From Gammaproteobacteria bacterium (GTDB lineage: Bacteria > Pseudomonadota > Gammaproteobacteria > Ga0077536), in contig JACPPA010000028.1 of assembly GCA_016191285.1 (NCBI GenBank), forward strand, positions 2,501 through 66,500: a stretch of DNA of 64,000 bases. Reading direction: 5' to 3'. Below are positions 48,135-57,697 of the stretch, piece by piece. Position numbers and translations under genes: made by a program. The notes beneath the pieces are model-generated. The model searched no databases. It saw only the letters and a program-made list of their open reading frames with translations, and was not told the DNA's origin. Position 1 is the stretch's first letter; each line of letters begins with the position of its first letter.

Positions 48135-49004
48135 ATGCAAGCCATTCCCCTTAAATTTAAACCAGGCGCCGAACGCGAGCGCCACGAATTCGGTAAGTTA
48201 CAACAACGTCTCCGCCGCCAGGTCGGCCGCGCGATCGCCGACTACAACCTGATCGAGGCCGGTGACCGCGTGATGGTCTGTCTGTCGGGTGGCAAAGACT
48301 CCTACACCATGCTCGAGATCCTGCTGGCATTGCAGAGAAAAGCACCCGTCGCCTTCGAACTCATCCCCGTGCACCTCGATCAGAAACAGCCGGGTTATGC
48401 GCCGGAGATCCTGCCGAATTACCTGCGTGAACTCGGGCTTAAGTTTCATATTCTCGAACAAGATACCTACAGCGTCGTCAAACGGGTGGTCCCGGAAGGT
48501 AAGACGATGTGTGGGCTGTGTTCACGCCTGCGCCGCGGAATTCTGTATACCTTTGCGCGTGAGGAAGGGTTCACCAAGATCGCGCTCGGCCATCATCGCG
48601 ACGACATCGTCGAGACATTATTTCTGAACATGTTCTTCGGCTCGCGGTTGAAGGCGATGCCACCCAAGCTGCGCTCGGATGACGGTGACAACGTCGTCAT
48701 TCGGCCGCTCGCCTACTGCAAGGAAAAGGATATCGCCGAGTACGCCGAGGCGCGCCGGTATCCGATCATTCCGTGCAATCTATGCGGCAGCCAAGCGCAA
48801 TTGCAGCGTAAGCAGATCAAGCAAATGCTGGAAGCCTGGGATCGGCAAACGCCAGGCCGCGTCGAAAATATATTTCGGAGCCTACAGACCGTGACCGCTT
48901 CGCATTTGGCCGACACGGCGTTATTCGATTTCGCGGGCTTGGGTGCACGCGCCGACCGGCGCCTGAGCGTGGAGGAGTGGTTGATCGAAGGTGCGCACGA
49001 GTAG
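48135..49004 (+). CDS. ttcA: tRNA 2-thiocytidine synthetase TtcA
   Basis: This makes 2-thiocytidine at position 32 of tRNA by ATP-dependent adenylation. The PP-loop is S51-G-G-K-D-S56. The Fe-S ligands are in [11 protein letters not shown] (C126 and C129) and PCNLCGS (C213/C216). The 289-residue length fits. The ATG at 48135 begins [19 protein letters not shown] and is preferred over the far longer upstream open frame, which overlaps the TPR gene and lacks similarity. Confidence 0.94.
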   Translation: MQAIPLKFKPGAERERHEFGKLQQRLRRQVGRAIADYNLIEAGDRVMVCLSGGKDSYTMLEILLALQRKAPVAFELIPVHLDQKQPGYAPEILPNYLRELGLKFHILEQDTYSVVKRVVPEGKTMCGLCSRLRRGILYTFAREEGFTKIALGHHRDDIVETLFLNMFFGSRLKAMPPKLRSDDGDNVVIRPLAYCKEKDIAEYAEARRYPIIPCNLCGSQAQLQRKQIKQMLEAWDRQTPGRVENIFRSLQTVTASHLADTALFDFAGLGARADRRLSVEEWLIEGAHE

Positions 49005-49172
49005 GCGCGTGATCTTGCGCGGCTTCACTCCCCCCTCACCCCAAGGGGAGAGGATGACGACACTCGCTCTTAGCGACGAGCGCCATGGCCTTCTGATGTA
49101 GCTCGTTGACCTTTTCTTTGTTGCCCGGCGCAAGGGCGACCGAGGCGCCACTGCCCGCGGTGGCGATCTTAG

Positions 49173-49415
49173 CTAAGCCGCAACCGCGCGGAGTAAGGCG
49201 GAGGTGCGTTCCAGATGGCTCTGATAGATCCGGCGCAGGCCGGTGCAATCTTGCGGGTCGACTAAATCCAATTCGTCGAGCTTCGTGGCGTAGAACGACA
49301 AATCATCTCGCAGGCGTTGTTTTCGATCTTCGATGCGTTGCGAGAAGATCTGCACCAGGTTCGCGAGCGACGTGGTCGGGACTGTAAAGCTTGGGCTCAA
49401 TTCTTGGTATTGCAT
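49173..49415 (-). CDS. small helical protein, possibly frameshifted at its end
   Basis: An 80-codon frame opening MQYQELSPSFTVPTTSLANL with a helical middle (SQRIEDRKQRLRDDLSFYAT), preceded by AGAGG. I recognise no family. Directly past its stop, in another frame (about 49190 to 49060), a protein-like stretch KIATAGSGASVALAPGNKEK is read, which suggests either a frameshifted C-terminus or a second small gene. It lies between ttcA and rep, converging on ttcA. Confidence 0.45.
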   Translation of the reverse strand: MQYQELSPSFTVPTTSLANLVQIFSQRIEDRKQRLRDDLSFYATKLDELDLVDPQDCTGLRRIYQSHLERTSALLRAVAA

Positions 49416-49632
49416 GGCGTTTGTACCTCTGCCGTTTCTACAGAGTATCGAGCACAGACTGTGCCAGCCGTGGATGCGTGTGAACTGGTTCACAGAGTTT
49501 GGTCCGGCGTCTAATCCATACAATACGTTAACCGAGCCATCCGGCGTGACCTGAAATCTCAGCGCCGGCTCGAATGTGCTTAATTCGTCACTTTTGGACG
49601 ACAGCCGGAGCTGGAGCACGACCACCGGCGGC

Positions 49633-51633
49633 TCACGACCGCAGGCGACCTTTAAGACTCGCGAGCGTGGCGCGGGCAGCGCTGCGGTCAGTGGTGGTGG
49701 TCGAGGTGCCATCAAAATGCAGATCTTCGCGCGGTAGTTCGTCTAGAAAACGACTCGGTAGGCATTCTTCCGTCTTGCCATACCGGCGGCGCGAGCGTGC
49801 GTAAGAAAGATACAAACTACGCTCGGCCCGCGTGATGCCGACGTAGGCCAGCCGCCGCTCTTCCTCGATGGTGTCGGTATCGATGCTCGCCCGATGCGGC
49901 AGAATATTCTCCTCGAAGCCGACCAAAAACACCTGCGGAAATTCCAGCCCCTTCGCCGCATGCAAGGTCATCAGCGCCACACTGTCGGTCTCATCCTCGC
50001 TCTCCTTGCGATCCATGATGTCGAACAAGGTCAGCGCTTGGACGATCTCGGCCAGCCCGCGCGTCTCATCCTGACGTTCGAGCCGCGCAATCCAGTCGAC
50101 TAACTCGCCTATATTACCCTGGCGGCGCGCAGCTTCTTCAGGCGTATCGGTCATCTCCGCTAGCCAGTCGTCATACCGAATATCTTGTAGCGCTTGTCGC
50201 GCGCTCGCCGAGGGCTTTTCAGTCTGTGCGGCTTGCACGCGTGCGTGTAACCAGCGGGCGAATTCCGCGGCGAGCTTGACGCCCCGCGATCCCGCCTTCG
50301 CGGCAAACGCAGCGTGGTCCAAGGCGGCGGATAAAGGAATGCGCGCGCTTGATGCGACCTGGACCAATAGTTCGATGGTGCTCGCGCCGAGGCCGCGGCG
50401 CGGGGTGTTGATCACCCGCAGCAGCGCGTTATCGTCCGCCGGGTTCGCCAGCAGTCGCAGGTAACACAAAATATCTTTGATTTCGGCGGCGTCGAAAAAC
50501 GAGCGGCTGCCGGATAATACATAGGGGATTTGGTGCTCACGCAGGGCGCTTTCGAAAATCCGCGCCTGGTGGTTGCTGCGAAATAGAATCGCATAGTCGC
50601 GGAACTTGGCGTTATAGACCGTGTGTTGGTGGTAGATCAGGTTGACCACGGTTTCCGCTTCCACGAACTCATCCGCCGCCGACATCACCCGGATCCGCTC
50701 GCCAAATCCGCGCTCGCTCCACAGCTTTTTGTCGAAGACGTGAGGATTGTGCGCAATGAGCTTATTCGCCGCCTTCAAGATCACGCCCAACGATCGATAA
50801 TTCTGTTCGAGCTTTATCACCTTTAGATTGGCGAAATCACGATTCAACGTGGCGAGATTCTCCGGGCGCGCGCCGCGCCAGGCGTAGATCGATTGATCGT
50901 CATCGCCCACCGCCGTCAGTCGGCCATGCGCTTCGGCGAGGATTTTTACCAGTTCATACTGCGCATGATTCGTGTCCTGATATTCATCGACGAGCAGCCA
51001 CTCAATCTTAGCTTGCCAGCGCGCCCGCGCGGCTTGGTCGCGGCTTAATAAATTTACCGGCAAGGCGATCAAATCGTCGAAATCGACGGCGTTATACGCT
51101 TGTAAAGTCCGAATATATTCCGGATAGCACTGCAAGGCGGCGCGACTGATCGGATCATTGTCGCCGGCGGCGGCGACCGCGGCGGGATCAAAAAGTGCGT
51201 TTTTCCAGTTCGAAATGCGCTGTTGAAGCGCATCAACTTCGAAGGTATTCGAACCCAGCTCGCGGCGCGCGATATCGGCGAGTGCGCCGGCGCTGTCGCG
51301 TGAGTCGAAAATCGTAAACCGCGGACGCAACCCGCAAGCGGCAACTTCGTCTTTCAGGATCCGCAACCCCAGCGTGTGAAAGGTGGAGACCCACGGTCGC
51401 GACCGAGTCGACAATTTCACCAAGCTGTTAACGCGCGCCTGCATTTCCTTCGCCGCTTTGTTGGTAAAAGTAATCGCGGCGATAGTCTCGGGGTTGGCGT
51501 GTCGCTGGGTGAGGAGATAGGCGATTTTTTCGGCGATGACGCGCGTCTTGCCACTGCCGGCGCCGGCTAATACCAGGAGCGGTCCATCGAGGTAGCGCAC
51601 GGCTTCGCGCTGCGGAGAATTGAGATCGGGCAC
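49633..51633 (-). CDS. rep: ATP-dependent DNA helicase Rep
   Basis: A superfamily 1A 3'-5' helicase that helps forks pass nucleoprotein blocks. The Q motif and Walker A (NSPQREAV, AGAGSGKTRVIAEKIAYL, residues 23-30) open the protein. Motifs Ia to VI follow: TFTNKAAKEM, LLVDEYQDTNHAQYELVK, VGDDDQSIYAWRGA, LEQNYRS, LMTLHAAKGLEFPQVFLVG and AYVGITRAERSLYLSYA. At 666 residues it matches E. coli Rep (673) rather than UvrD (720). The start is GTG. It is separated from the dinB-like gene by about 70 bp. Confidence 0.92.
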   Translation of the reverse strand: MPDLNSPQREAVRYLDGPLLVLAGAGSGKTRVIAEKIAYLLTQRHANPETIAAITFTNKAAKEMQARVNSLVKLSTRSRPWVSTFHTLGLRILKDEVAACGLRPRFTIFDSRDSAGALADIARRELGSNTFEVDALQQRISNWKNALFDPAAVAAAGDNDPISRAALQCYPEYIRTLQAYNAVDFDDLIALPVNLLSRDQAARARWQAKIEWLLVDEYQDTNHAQYELVKILAEAHGRLTAVGDDDQSIYAWRGARPENLATLNRDFANLKVIKLEQNYRSLGVILKAANKLIAHNPHVFDKKLWSERGFGERIRVMSAADEFVEAETVVNLIYHQHTVYNAKFRDYAILFRSNHQARIFESALREHQIPYVLSGSRSFFDAAEIKDILCYLRLLANPADDNALLRVINTPRRGLGASTIELLVQVASSARIPLSAALDHAAFAAKAGSRGVKLAAEFARWLHARVQAAQTEKPSASARQALQDIRYDDWLAEMTDTPEEAARRQGNIGELVDWIARLERQDETRGLAEIVQALTLFDIMDRKESEDETDSVALMTLHAAKGLEFPQVFLVGFEENILPHRASIDTDTIEEERRLAYVGITRAERSLYLSYARSRRRYGKTEECLPSRFLDELPREDLHFDGTSTTTTDRSAARATLASLKGRLRS

Positions 51634-51702
51634 GCTGAATTACTTGTGAGCGAAGAGAGCGCGCGATTCTACGGAACCTCGAACCGCTTAGGAATGGGTG
51701 CG

Positions 51703-52206
51703 CTACCTCTCCGGGTGCGACATCAGGATGAGATCGATTCCCCCAGGATCGATGCCTTGTTGCATCAACAGCGTCGTGACCTGTCCACGATGATGCGTTT
51801 GATGATTGAAGAAGTGCAACACTGCGAACCACATTGAATAACTACGCGGGATCGGATTCGCAATCCCGGTGTAACGTAGCTCGCGACTCAGGTCCGCCAC
51901 GGTGAGTGACGCCGCCCAATGCTCTATTTTGTCATCCAAGTCCTCACGCGCCGCGCGCAATGCAGCGAAATCGGCGTGCAATTCCTGGGCGAGACTGGTG
52001 ACGACAAAGGCCCGAGCCGTGAAGCGGCCGAACCACACACTATCGCCGAGCAGCAAATGGTTTAGCGTGCCGTGGATCGATGAAAAAAACGCGCCGACGT
52101 CGCGCTTGCGCATTTCGTCACTGAGCTGCGCGCACTGGGCATAGAGATGGTTGTTGGCCCAGCGGTTGTAGGTGGCTAATGTACGTGCGTGCGTGACCGC
52201 GTCCAT
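51703..52206 (-). CDS. DinB-superfamily protein
   Basis: A 167-residue four-helix-bundle protein of the DinB/YfiT superfamily. The three metal-binding histidines lie in SIHGTLNHLLLGDSVWF and AVLHFFNHQTHHRGQVTTLL. Family members include thiol transferases and damage-induced proteins. No reaction can be assigned here. It is upstream of rep on the same strand. Confidence 0.85.
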   Translation of the reverse strand: MDAVTHARTLATYNRWANNHLYAQCAQLSDEMRKRDVGAFFSSIHGTLNHLLLGDSVWFGRFTARAFVVTSLAQELHADFAALRAAREDLDDKIEHWAASLTVADLSRELRYTGIANPIPRSYSMWFAVLHFFNHQTHHRGQVTTLLMQQGIDPGGIDLILMSHPER

Positions 52207-52248
52207 TGGCTTAGGCCGTGGCGCTGGCCGGCGGCTACATCCGGCGGC

Positions 52249-52659
52249 TTAATTGCTCCGGTAATAAATCGACATCCCGGGTCGCGAATAGTACGGGCCA
52301 TAGCCATTACGGTAGTTATAACCGTCGTTGCGATAATTGTCGTGAAAGTCATGCGACCCGTGATGGCGGTGATGTGACCGGCCGCGATCATCGTCATCAC
52401 TATCGCCGTATCCGTTGTGGTGGCGATCGCGATAATTGTTGCCATGGTTATCGCCGTAGTTACCGTTGCCGCGTGGGTAGGGATCACCGAAGAACGGTCG
52501 GGTGGGTAACACCGGTTCCGGGCGCGGGATCGTATAGCTCGGGTAATCCTGTGGATCAGTGCGTGCGCCGCCGCGAAATTGATCCGCTGCCACCGGCGGG
52601 ATGAGCAGGTAGGCAAGGGCCAAGATGATCAGCGGTCGAATCGATTTAACCAGCTTCAT
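52249..52659 (-). CDS. exported His/Asp/Asn/Tyr/Gly-rich protein
   Basis: A 136-residue secreted protein: a signal peptide (IRPLIILALAYLLIPPVAA, then D) followed by a low-complexity tail rich in Asn, Gly, Tyr, Asp, Arg and His (for example NGNYGDNHGNNYRDRHHNGY and DDDDRGRSHHRHHGSH). Such composition suggests metal binding or a disordered linker and is under little family constraint. An excellent Shine-Dalgarno (AAGGAGG) precedes the ATG. No relatives are recognised. Confidence 0.7.
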   Translation of the reverse strand: MKLVKSIRPLIILALAYLLIPPVAADQFRGGARTDPQDYPSYTIPRPEPVLPTRPFFGDPYPRGNGNYGDNHGNNYRDRHHNGYGDSDDDDRGRSHHRHHGSHDFHDNYRNDGYNYRNGYGPYYSRPGMSIYYRSN

Positions 52660-52839
52660 GGAACCTCCTTAGGCCAGGTCTGTGCGGTTACGCGGTGCTG
52701 CATTAGACAGGTCACCACCTTAGGCGCGTACCACTGAATTAAGCCTGAACTCATCGGATAATCAAGTAACGCGACTAAAAATGATCGTCCTGCGCTTAGC
52801 GGCCGGTGAAACGCCAACTTGCGGCCCACTCGGCCAGGA

Positions 52840-54159
52840 TCAGGGCGGGGCAATGCGCGCGCGATATCGTTTATAAGCCAGGCTACCGATGACGCCGATG
52901 TGCCCCAGTAATATCAGCGCGGCGACGAGCGGATGTTGCCACGGCAGCGGTCGCACCGCCGTCTGTGCGAGCTCAAAGCCGATCAGTCCGAGAATTGCTG
53001 GCGCGAGCCAGTCCAACACACCGAGATAAATCAGCGTGGTGATTTCGGCGCGTTCGCCTTTTTGACCGTAACTCACCGTCAGTAGCAATAACACATCGCG
53101 CACCCCATACAGCAGCAGCGGCAACGCGCACAGGCCGAGTGGTTCACCGAATTTCGGACGACTCTCCGGCGTCGGGCCGAGGGCACTACTTAGGAGCGTA
53201 AGGCCCGCAGCGAGCACGAGTGACACCAGCCATAGCGGCGCCGCTTCCAGTATGCGCCGCCATGCTTGGGCCCGACCGTAACGCCCTAAACGCCGCAGTG
53301 CGAGCGGATCGCGAAACACCGTGAGCGCGCACAAATATGTCGCAACCAGCGTCAACACCGTGCCGAGCGCCGTGATCGGGCGCAGCATGTTCATGACGCC
53401 AAATCCCGGCCCGACTGCGCTGCCCGCGGCAACCAGTGTGAGATAGCCGAGGAATGCGGCCCACGCCCACGGCCGGGTTGCAACCTGCAGTTCGTGACAC
53501 ATCATGCGCTGCACGCCGAGCACACCCCACGCCGCGGTCACGAGCAGCAGCACGGTGTTGAACTGGAAGCTATCGAAGGTGATGCCGTACCAGACAAGGT
53601 GTCCGTCGAAACCTAAGCCGGAGGCAAATTTTGCATAGGCGAGGCCGAGCGCGACAGCAGCGACATTGCCGCCGAGCAGGCCCTTGCGCAAGTTGGGATG
53701 ACCGGCTTGCACCAGCGCGGCAATCAGGCTTAAGGCATGGACGAGCACCGCCCCGCCCACCGCTTGCAGCACGATTAACGCAATGGTTGTCGCCGCGAGA
53801 TGACTCGCCGTCACGACAAACACCGCGAGACACAATGCGCCGCCGAGCCAGGCATAACTGGTCGCGCCAAACAGCTTGCCCCAGGCCATTTCAGTCGGCG
53901 ACAGCGCGGAGATCCGTTGCGTGTCCCAGGTGCGCTCGCGCAATTCAGCGAGTACCGATTCACCCGCGCGATGCGCACCCCACGCCACCGTCATGGCGAT
54001 GAAGGTCACCAGCGCGACCGTCGGCACGGCGACCCCCGGGATCCCGCGCGCATCGAGCATTCCCATCAACGTAAACAACGCGCCGAGCACGATGGCCAGC
54101 ACGACCACGCGTCCCGGATCGAGTTCCAACCACAGTTGACGTTTGAATTCCGGATTCAT
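52840..54159 (-). CDS. ABC exporter permease
   Basis: A 439-residue membrane protein with about ten hydrophobic helices, of the ABC-2 type found with CcmA-like ATPases (first helix VVVLAIVLGALFTLMGML, last LVAALILLGHIGVIGSL). The TWDTQRISALSPTEMAWGKL segment is a cytosolic loop of the kind found in such permeases. Its ATG overlaps the stop of the ATPase gene by 4 bp, so they form one unit. The exported substrate is unknown. Confidence 0.82.
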   Translation of the reverse strand: MNPEFKRQLWLELDPGRVVVLAIVLGALFTLMGMLDARGIPGVAVPTVALVTFIAMTVAWGAHRAGESVLAELRERTWDTQRISALSPTEMAWGKLFGATSYAWLGGALCLAVFVVTASHLAATTIALIVLQAVGGAVLVHALSLIAALVQAGHPNLRKGLLGGNVAAVALGLAYAKFASGLGFDGHLVWYGITFDSFQFNTVLLLVTAAWGVLGVQRMMCHELQVATRPWAWAAFLGYLTLVAAGSAVGPGFGVMNMLRPITALGTVLTLVATYLCALTVFRDPLALRRLGRYGRAQAWRRILEAAPLWLVSLVLAAGLTLLSSALGPTPESRPKFGEPLGLCALPLLLYGVRDVLLLLTVSYGQKGERAEITTLIYLGVLDWLAPAILGLIGFELAQTAVRPLPWQHPLVAALILLGHIGVIGSLAYKRYRARIAPP

Positions 54160-55082
54160 ACTGGAGGTGAAGATGGCGCACGGACGCTATTGAGATATGA
54201 CTCTTGCAGATTTGAACCGCTCGCGCCAAAGCGCAGGACTTGTACGCCGGCGATGATGAGGGCGCGTAATAGTTCGGCTTGCGCCGTCACATCGCCCGCA
54301 AAATTGAAACGCAAGCCAACCCCGTCTTGTTCGACATTCGCGACGTGCGCTTGGGCCTTTAGCGTGACGGTGGCGGCTGGCAAATCCGCCACTACTTCCA
54401 AGGTCAGGACCGTATTCGCCGCCACGCCGAGTGCGCGATGTTCGAGCATACGCCCAGCACGCAATACCAGCATGTGCGTGGCATAGTCTTGAAGCTCGGC
54501 CAAGATGTGCGAAGACACGAGCAAACTCATGCCCTGCGCTTGCAGCGCGCGAAAAAGTTCGGCCAAGGCATGCCGTGCTTCGGGATCCAAGCCCGACGCG
54601 GGTTCGTCCAGGATCAACAGCGGTGGCGCATGAATAATTGCCTGACCGATGGCGAGGCGCTGCCGCAGGCCGCGTGAGAGCTCGCCCGCGCGTTGGGCCA
54701 AGCGATCGACAAGTTGCAGTCGTTCAGCAGTCGTGCGGACGCGTGAATCTAAATCGTGACTCACGCCATTAGCCGTGGCCGCGTATTCGAGGCATTGGGC
54801 GACCGTTAGGCTGTCGTAGAGTCCGATGAAATCGGGGAGAAAACCGAGTTCCTGGTGACAACGGCGTGGTGCTTCGATGACATCGATGCCGTTGACGACG
54901 ATGGCGCCCGCGAGCGGTCGCAGAAGTCCACAGAGACAGCGCATCAACGTGGTTTTGCCCGCGCCGTTGGGGCCGACCAAGGCCGTGATCGTGCCCGGCT
55001 CGATCGAAAACGATACGGCATCGAGCGCGCGCAATCCGGGATATTCGAACACCAGATCGTTGACGGTGATTATCGGCGACAT
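54156..55082 (-). CDS. ABC transporter ATP-binding protein
   Basis: An ABC ATPase of 308 residues with Walker A GPNGAGKTT (near residue 37), signature LSRGLRQRLA, Walker B LLILDEPASGLD and the H-loop in LLVSSHIL. The C-terminal 80 residues form a small additional domain (AATVTLKAQAHVANVEQDGV). The ATG at 55082 gives MSPIITVNDLVFEYPG, the usual opening. It is co-translated with the permease downstream. CcmA/ABC-2-type drug, polysaccharide or lipid export is possible. Confidence 0.92.
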   Translation of the reverse strand: MSPIITVNDLVFEYPGLRALDAVSFSIEPGTITALVGPNGAGKTTLMRCLCGLLRPLAGAIVVNGIDVIEAPRRCHQELGFLPDFIGLYDSLTVAQCLEYAATANGVSHDLDSRVRTTAERLQLVDRLAQRAGELSRGLRQRLAIGQAIIHAPPLLILDEPASGLDPEARHALAELFRALQAQGMSLLVSSHILAELQDYATHMLVLRAGRMLEHRALGVAANTVLTLEVVADLPAATVTLKAQAHVANVEQDGVGLRFNFAGDVTAQAELLRALIIAGVQVLRFGASGSNLQESYLNSVRAPSSPPV

Positions 55083-55151
55083 GACCCATCCTACCATGGC
55101 GCCACCCGCCTTAAGATTCAGCACGGCGCAGCGCGCAAGCTACAATGACGC

Positions 55152-55925
55152 ATGCGAGAACTCCGTTCAAAAGCGCGTGCGGAACGTCGAATCGGGCTGG
55201 CGCGAGCCTTGTCTAAACAAGGCGTGTGCTCACGCAGCGCCGCCACTCAACTCATCATCGGCGGACGCGTGCGGCTCGATGGCCACGTGGTGCGTGATCC
55301 CGAAGCCCCGACCACAAGCACGAGTCGCATCTACATCGATGGCGCGGTCCTTGAACCCGCGCAGCCGGTATACCTGATGTTGAATAAGCCACGCGGATTA
55401 GTGACCACCGCCCGCGACGAACACGATCGCGCGACCGTGTATCGATGTTTTCAAGACACCGCGTTGCCGTGGATCGCGCCGGTCGGCCGGCTCGATCAGG
55501 CGAGCGAAGGATTACTGTTATTTACCAACGATTCGGCGTGGGCGAGCGCGATCCTTGAGCCGGCACACCACGTAACGAAAACTTATCACGTGCAAGTGGA
55601 AGGTATCCCGGACGCGACTACCTTGCAGCGACTGACCACCGGAGTCATCGTCGCGGACGGCGAGCATCTCAGTGTTTCACGGGTTACGCTGCTCCGCCGC
55701 GGCGCGCGCAACGCGTGGCTCGAAGTGCTGTTGACCGAAGGCAGGAATCGACAGATCCGTCGGCTGCTCGAGGCGGTGGGACATGGGGTGACGCGCCTGA
55801 TCCGCGTCGCGCTGGGCCCGCTCGAACTCGGGCCACTCGCGAAGGGGCATTGGCGAGCATTGACGACTGAAGAAGTGCGCGAACTGTCAAACTCCGGTGG
55901 TTTAGCGGCGAATTTGTCGACGTAG
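55152..55925 (+). CDS. RsuA/RluB-type pseudouridine synthase
   Basis: An RNA pseudouridine synthase: N-terminal S4 domain (RIGLARALSKQGVCSRSAAT, then GGRVRLDGHVV) and catalytic domain with YLMLNKPRGLVTT, the catalytic Asp D115 in PVGRLDQASEGLLLFTND, and the GRNRQIRRLLEAVGHGVTRL motif. The 257 residues are similar to RluE/RluB/RsuA. The target uridine (16S or 23S) is not decidable. Its 3' end overlaps the convergent MFS gene by 24 bp. Confidence 0.92.
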   Translation: MRELRSKARAERRIGLARALSKQGVCSRSAATQLIIGGRVRLDGHVVRDPEAPTTSTSRIYIDGAVLEPAQPVYLMLNKPRGLVTTARDEHDRATVYRCFQDTALPWIAPVGRLDQASEGLLLFTNDSAWASAILEPAHHVTKTYHVQVEGIPDATTLQRLTTGVIVADGEHLSVSRVTLLRRGARNAWLEVLLTEGRNRQIRRLLEAVGHGVTRLIRVALGPLELGPLAKGHWRALTTEEVRELSNSGGLAANLST

Positions 55926-57149
55926 ACCGAGCATGGCCAGCATCCCGGCAATCATGATCCCCGTCAGCAGCAGGAAGAATTGTCGAAACCCATTTTGTCC
56001 GGTGCCTTGATCGAGCAGGCGGCCGGCGAGGGGTGCGAAGAACACATCGGGTAAATAGCCGACGACCGAGATTAGGCCGACGGCGGTGCCAGTGTTTTGA
56101 GCTGGGACTCCGCTTTCGCCAAGCAACGCAAAGTAAACCCCACGCAGGCCGTAAACCGCGACGACGGTGACGATAACATTGGCGTACAACACGTCTCTTG
56201 CCTCGATAGGCGCGAATGCGAGGACGAGATAACCCATAACGGCAATGCCGAAGGCGACCATGACCGCGACACTTGCACGCAGGCGGTCCGCGAAAAATCC
56301 GGCGGCAACCGCCGCGAGCGGACGCAAGTAAGCGCAATTGGCCATGAAGTTCGCGCTAGCGAGTTCGCTCAACCCCAAGCGCTCGTGGGCGAACAGGGTG
56401 TAGTAATCAAGACCTTTGTAACCGCAATACGCCGCGACGACAATCAAGGCCTGTAACCAAACTGCGGGCACTCGAACGATTTCGAGCACTTCGATAAGGG
56501 TGACTTTTTGTTGCGTCATCGAGGTGGCGTGAGAGGCTGGAATAAAGCGTGCGCACAACACGCCGATCAAGCCGGTGATCGCGGCATAAAAATAAATCAC
56601 GACACGCAGCCCCTCGGCACGCGCCTCGGGGCTTGGCGTGTCCGCCATGAAGTAGTTGCCCAAAATAGCGACTCCCGCCGTGGCGAAACTCGCAGCGGCC
56701 AGGCCGCGACCCCCGTCGAGCAGACCAAACGCGCGGCCCTGCGCGAATTCTCCACCCCAGTCCCGAGTCGCCCGAATGAGCGCCGCCCAAAACAACAGAA
56801 TCGTCGTGATCCCCCAATAGCCATAGAGCAATGCGAGTCCGAACGCGGCCGGGAAGGTCGCCAAGTACACGCCGCCTAAGGCGGTCGCAAGCAGCGAGCC
56901 CGCGATGAGGTGACGCGCTGGATAACGATCCGCCAACGCCCCGCCCGGAAAATAACTCAACATGGCGGTCACGCCATAAACCGCAAACACATCGCCCAAC
57001 CGCGCATTTGAAAGGTGTAAAACGTCGAGCACCGTAGGACGAAAGAAGCGCGCGACATGAAAGGGCAAACTGAAGATCATTTCACCGGCGAAGATGAGAC
57101 AGACGAGACTTACAACCCGCTGACGATTGAAATGGGTGGCGCGCGGCAT
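55902..57149 (-). CDS. major facilitator superfamily transporter
   Basis: A 12-helix carrier of about 415 residues. The loop 2-3 motif is GGALADRYPARHLIAGS, and helices 7-12 follow after a central loop (ATSMTQQKVTLIEVLEIVR). No strict substrate signature is visible, though the shape resembles small-molecule or sugar-phosphate antiporter-like MFS members. The ATG at 57149 is chosen because the longer TTG start at 57185 falls inside a 19-bp direct repeat that is also present at 57864 and may be a recent addition. Confidence 0.87.
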   Translation of the reverse strand: MPRATHFNRQRVVSLVCLIFAGEMIFSLPFHVARFFRPTVLDVLHLSNARLGDVFAVYGVTAMLSYFPGGALADRYPARHLIAGSLLATALGGVYLATFPAAFGLALLYGYWGITTILLFWAALIRATRDWGGEFAQGRAFGLLDGGRGLAAASFATAGVAILGNYFMADTPSPEARAEGLRVVIYFYAAITGLIGVLCARFIPASHATSMTQQKVTLIEVLEIVRVPAVWLQALIVVAAYCGYKGLDYYTLFAHERLGLSELASANFMANCAYLRPLAAVAAGFFADRLRASVAVMVAFGIAVMGYLVLAFAPIEARDVLYANVIVTVVAVYGLRGVYFALLGESGVPAQNTGTAVGLISVVGYLPDVFFAPLAGRLLDQGTGQNGFRQFFLLLTGIMIAGMLAMLGLRRQIRR

Positions 57150-57171
57150 CACCGCATCATCGGTGGTTAGG

Positions 57172-57190
57172 AACCCGCGAATCAAGGTGG
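57172..57190. repeat. 19-bp direct repeat, left copy
   Basis: AACCCGCGAATCAAGGTGG is identical to 57864-57882. The two copies bracket a 673-bp segment carrying the nucleotidyltransferase pair and its terminator. The left copy lies just upstream of the MFS gene. This is longer than a typical insertion-sequence target duplication, so an att-type or recombination repeat is more likely. Confidence 0.8.
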
Positions 57191-57196
57191 CGGAAA

Positions 57197-57235
57197 AGGT
57201 GCCGTCGTAGAAATTTAATAATCACGACGGCACCT
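57197..57235 (-). terminator. rho-independent terminator of the nucleotidyltransferase unit
   Basis: A perfect 12-bp stem (AGGTGCCGTCGT with ACGACGGCACCT) with a 15-nt AT-rich loop lies 25 bp past the nucleotidyltransferase stop. Read on the minus strand it runs into TTTTCC, a plausible T-tract. Confidence 0.7.
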
Positions 57236-57259
57236 GTTCTTATTCTTTGAGACGGATCC

Positions 57260-57697
57260 TCACTCGAGATCTTCAAGGTCGGCTAAATCTTTGAGTCTCC
57301 CTGTCGCGCGCTTATTGGCTTTAAAATCATCGAGGCCGATGACGGGGAGGCTTAAGCCAGCGATCTCAACGTCGATCCGGCGACGATAACAAGGGTCAAA
57401 TTCGGCACCATCGATTGCCGTAAGCAAATCGATGCGGCCGGGCGGATAACCGAGTTGAATGACCGCTTGCGGTGCAAGGAAGTCTTCGACGGTCAGGCCG
57501 ACGCTGGCAAAACCAAACTCGTTTAAAGCGAGTAGGACATTTTCAATATTGTCTCGCTTGGGCCGGATCCAGAGATCGAGATCGCCGGTAAATCGAGGTC
57601 GGCCATGCACAGCGAGCGCGTGTGCACCGACCACCAAATACTCAACCTTGTTTGAGTTGAGTAATTCGACAAATTCTTTGAAGTCTCGGCTCAGCAT
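57260..57697 (-). CDS. nucleotidyltransferase (DUF6036-type)
   Basis: A 145-residue minimal nucleotidyltransferase. YLVVGAHALAVHGRPRFTGDLDLWIRP shows the family layout of a helix followed by the metal-binding Asp pair in GDLDL (parts: VVGAHALAVHGRPR, TGDLDLWI). A third acidic residue is in GRIDLLTAIDG. ATG 57697 is preferred over the TTG one codon upstream. Its start overlaps the end of a 62-codon gene on the same strand. Similar pairs occur widely in bacterial accessory regions and resemble MNT-type toxin-antitoxin modules. Activity is not established from sequence. Confidence 0.87.
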   Translation of the reverse strand: MLSRDFKEFVELLNSNKVEYLVVGAHALAVHGRPRFTGDLDLWIRPKRDNIENVLLALNEFGFASVGLTVEDFLAPQAVIQLGYPPGRIDLLTAIDGAEFDPCYRRRIDVEIAGLSLPVIGLDDFKANKRATGRLKDLADLEDLE

